Source of the DNA: Candidatus Dojkabacteria bacterium UBA3081 | GTDB lineage: Bacteria; Patescibacteriota; Dojkabacteria; SC72 | Assembly (NCBI GenBank): GCA_002366615.1 | Contig: DFBL01000025.1 | Location: forward strand, 1 to 14,514 | Length of the DNA: 14,514 nucleotides | Direction of reading: 5' to 3' | Part shown: piece after piece, positions 12,183 through 14,514 of the stretch | Position numbering within the stretch: position 1 is the stretch's first letter | Layout: each line of letters begins with the position of its first letter | Translations under genes and position numbers: made by a program | Notes under the pieces: model-generated | Seen by the model: only the letters and a program-made list of their open reading frames with translations | What the model was told of the DNA's origin: nothing | Database searches by the model: none

Positions 12183-14514
12183 ATGAAAAAGAAAACTGCT
12201 CCAAAGCCAAAAGAGGCTGTAAATAAAGAGAAAACAAAAAAGATAGAAAATATACCAGTAGAGAAAGGGAAAAGAAAATTTCTTGATATAGTTAAGGAGG
12301 TATTTAGTAACAAGAAAGTCTATATACCTATGATTATAATTGCTTTGGTTATAGGGGTAGGAATTTCCTACCTTATTTTTTCTGGGAAGGTAGAAGATAT
12401 AGGATCTTTTATAGATGTTTCTCATAAAGAAGAAAATAAAATAGAAGAGAATCCTCAAAATGATTTTATTGAAATATATGACTTAAGCTATACGTTTGCA
12501 GATTACAATCTTGAAGAGACAGAATTTATTCCAAATCTGCCTGATTATTCAATAGCTATTACTGAGTTATCCAATCTTGGGGACTTTGAAGATGATCAGG
12601 AGGTTGAATTCACCTCATCACAGAAAGGAGCTCTTACTTCTAGCCATTTCTTTATCACCCAGAATTTAGATACTTTCTATGGTTCAGACCCAGAGGAGGA
12701 ATCATATAGGAATGATGATTGGACACAGTTATACTCAACAATTTCTAAATCGGGTGTATCTGAGGAGTACAGAGAGCCGGAGAATGCACTCTTTATTACT
12801 ACCGATTTCCTTTTACATGTTTATCATAGATTGTTGGAAAATGAGTTCGAATATATTGAACAAACTGAATTCTATCCAAACCTAAGAGAAATGACTAATG
12901 CTTTGTATCAAAGAGCTCTTCTTTCATATGATGAAAGTACCGATCAAGATAATATTGAGAGCTATAAAAGAGTTATAGCTTTCTTTGTAATACCTAAGGT
13001 TATGCTTGATTCTGCATATGACCCTGAAAGTCAATATGAGTTTACAGATAAGAAGCTTGATACTCAGGAAAATGTATTGAAAGGGTTAGATTCGATAGAA
13101 GATGATCTGCCAGAGGGTGTATATGATCTTGCTAAAACTGAGATAGATAGGATCTATGATAATAGTGAAATTCTCCTATCTTCAATCTTTGGAATGTATA
13201 AGGATTATACCCAATATGGACCACGAAGCCACTACAATAAAAACTCAACTCTTAGATCTTACTTTAGATCTATGATGTGGTACGGAAGGACCAACTTTAT
13301 CGTTAAGAGTCCAGAGCTTACTCGGGATGCTATTCATATAACACAGCTAATGACTCAAACTGGGCAAGCTAAGAATTGGGAGAGTATATATCTTCCTACA
13401 ACTTTCTTTGTTGGAAAGAGTGATGATTTAGGAGTATATGAATACGGAGAGGTAATAAGTGACTTAGAGATTGATTTAGATATAGTAAATGATGCTATGG
13501 TAGATCAAGTTCAAACAGAAATTGCTGATTGTGAATCTCCATTAATAATGTCTTCAGCAATTATAAGTGAAGATATCCTAAATTCAAGTAAGGAGGAGGT
13601 TCAAGAGGAGACAAAAGGATTTAGATTTATGGGACAAAGATTTACTCCCGATGCTTTCATATCCTCAACATTAACACAGGGGGATGAGGCTGCAGATGAA
13701 GAGACAGGAGAAAAATTGCCATCCTCAACTACAGCATTAATGATTATGTCAACTTTAGGTAATGAAACAGCCAAACCATTAGTTGATGAATGGATAGATG
13801 AGAATGCTTCAAGTTCAACAAATGTCTTAAACAACAGGTTAACAGATTTAGAGGAGGGATTTGATTCAATATCTCAAGATACTTGGACACAAAATATATA
13901 TTGGGGTTGGCTATACACTATTAAGAGTCTCTTTACTGAGTCTACTGATAAGAGTGGATATCCAGGATTTATGAAAGTTGACCTTTGGAATAGAAAGAAC
14001 CTTCAAACATCCTTAGGCTCTTGGACTGAATTAAAGCATGATACCCTATTATACGCAAAACAATCATATGCTGAGATGGGAAGTGTAGGAGAAGAGCAAG
14101 GGGAGATTCCTCCTGTACCAAAAGGTTATGTAGAACCAAATATCCCCTTCTTTGATAGAATTATTGCTTTAACAAATATGACAATGGAAGGATTCTCTGA
14201 GATGGAGCTACTGGATAATGAGTTCCTATGGAGAAATGAGAATCTTATCGAATCTTTAGAATTCTTTAGAGAGATTGCTGTAAAAGAGATTCAGAATGAA
14301 ACAATTTCGGATGATGATTTTGAAAGATTGAGAACAATATCATCCAAGTTAGATAACATATTAGCTCCTCTTCCAAGTCAAACGCAAACTGAAAACAATG
14401 CTAGATCAGCACTGATTGCAGATGTCCATACAGATATTATTAAACAAGAAATTCTCTATGAGGCCACAGGTATACCAAACTATATCTATGTAGCTATAAA
14501 GGATAAAAATGGAA
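12183..14514 (+). CDS. Membrane-anchored DUF3160 family protein, 3' end cut by the window
   Basis: An uninterrupted frame of 777 codons runs from ATG 12183 off the window end. A Lys-rich cytoplasmic N-terminus (1-45) is followed by one membrane helix at about 46-66 (VYIPMIIIALVIGVGISYLI), an acidic linker, and then the large outer domain. DUF3160 landmarks are ALFITTDFLLHVYHRLLEN (202-220), LRSYFRSMMWYGRTNF (about 358-373), LPSSTTALMIMSTLG (about 513) and LGSWTELKHDTLLYAKQSY (about 613-631). DUF3160 proteins are large bacterial or archaeal surface proteins and lipoproteins of unknown function; here an uncleaved signal anchor replaces a lipobox. Another promoter-proximal start is not available. 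Family assignment is good, role unknown. It is transcribed from its own TTGACA promoter. Confidence 0.88.
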   Translation, partial: MKKKTAPKPKEAVNKEKTKKIENIPVEKGKRKFLDIVKEVFSNKKVYIPMIIIALVIGVGISYLIFSGKVEDIGSFIDVSHKEENKIEENPQNDFIEIYDLSYTFADYNLEETEFIPNLPDYSIAITELSNLGDFEDDQEVEFTSSQKGALTSSHFFITQNLDTFYGSDPEEESYRNDDWTQLYSTISKSGVSEEYREPENALFITTDFLLHVYHRLLENEFEYIEQTEFYPNLREMTNALYQRALLSYDESTDQDNIESYKRVIAFFVIPKVMLDSAYDPESQYEFTDKKLDTQENVLKGLDSIEDDLPEGVYDLAKTEIDRIYDNSEILLSSIFGMYKDYTQYGPRSHYNKNSTLRSYFRSMMWYGRTNFIVKSPELTRDAIHITQLMTQTGQAKNWESIYLPTTFFVGKSDDLGVYEYGEVISDLEIDLDIVNDAMVDQVQTEIADCESPLIMSSAIISEDILNSSKEEVQEETKGFRFMGQRFTPDAFISSTLTQGDEAADEETGEKLPSSTTALMIMSTLGNETAKPLVDEWIDENASSSTNVLNNRLTDLEEGFDSISQDTWTQNIYWGWLYTIKSLFTESTDKSGYPGFMKVDLWNRKNLQTSLGSWTELKHDTLLYAKQSYAEMGSVGEEQGEIPPVPKGYVEPNIPFFDRIIALTNMTMEGFSEMELLDNEFLWRNENLIESLEFFREIAVKEIQNETISDDDFERLRTISSKLDNILAPLPSQTQTENNARSALIADVHTDIIKQEILYEATGIPNYIYVAIKDKNG

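Noticed and set aside
12180..12458. 92-residue open frame on the minus strand opposite the start of the DUF3160 gene
   Set aside because: It is antisense to a long frame with family motifs, has a low-complexity Phe/Tyr-rich composition and lacks a promoter.

Overview
The window looks like chromosomal DNA from a small-genome, low-GC (about one third GC by eye) member of the Patescibacteria / Candidate Phyla Radiation. The grounds are indirect: tight packing with overlapping gene ends, several single-pass envelope proteins of unrecognised family, a compact UvrC, almost no Shine-Dalgarno sequences, and family variants I associate with this group. A Dojkabacteria- or Microgenomates-like lineage is possible, but the sequence alone does not decide it. 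The code is standard: TGA ends one gene and TGG encodes Trp.

Layout from left to right. (1) 1-437, plus strand: the 3' part of rplS (ribosomal protein L19, with an acidic tail), followed 13 nt later by tRNA-Gly(UCC). (2) 476-1327, plus strand: a two-gene unit with a DUF4214-like/coiled-coil protein and a small XRE repressor-type regulator. (3) 1320-5948, minus strand: six genes for the cell envelope. In transcription order these are a membrane-anchored lysozyme-like peptidoglycan hydrolase, a YggT-family membrane protein, a cupin resembling archaeal-type phosphoglucose isomerase but lacking its metal ligands, an exported transglutaminase-fold protein whose catalytic Cys is Ser, a membrane-anchored HEPN-like protein, and an exported beta-sandwich protein with a C-terminal anchor. 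The last four overlap one another end to start. (4) 5989-10870, plus strand: dnaE (replicative polymerase with an intact PHP domain and a clamp-binding motif) and uvrC. (5) 10845-11951, minus strand: a single-pass protein with an extremely basic cytoplasmic tail. (6) 12025-12095, plus strand: tRNA-Gln(UUG). (7) 12183 to the window end, plus strand: the N-terminal 777 codons of a membrane-anchored DUF3160 protein.

The most notable signal is how genes start. Five genes have a TATAAT-like -10 hexamer ending only 5 or 8 nt before the start codon, so their mRNAs should have essentially no leader. The two plus-strand cases share the identical decamer AGGGTATAAT at the same 5-nt distance. None of the visible internal starts has a GGAG core. 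The second theme is dead-looking enzyme folds next to each other in the envelope operon (transglutaminase Cys to Ser; cupin His-x-His to Lys-Cys-Lys), which suggests structural or binding roles. I did not find a CRISPR array, insertion sequence, phage gene, toxin-antitoxin pair of known type, or rRNA.
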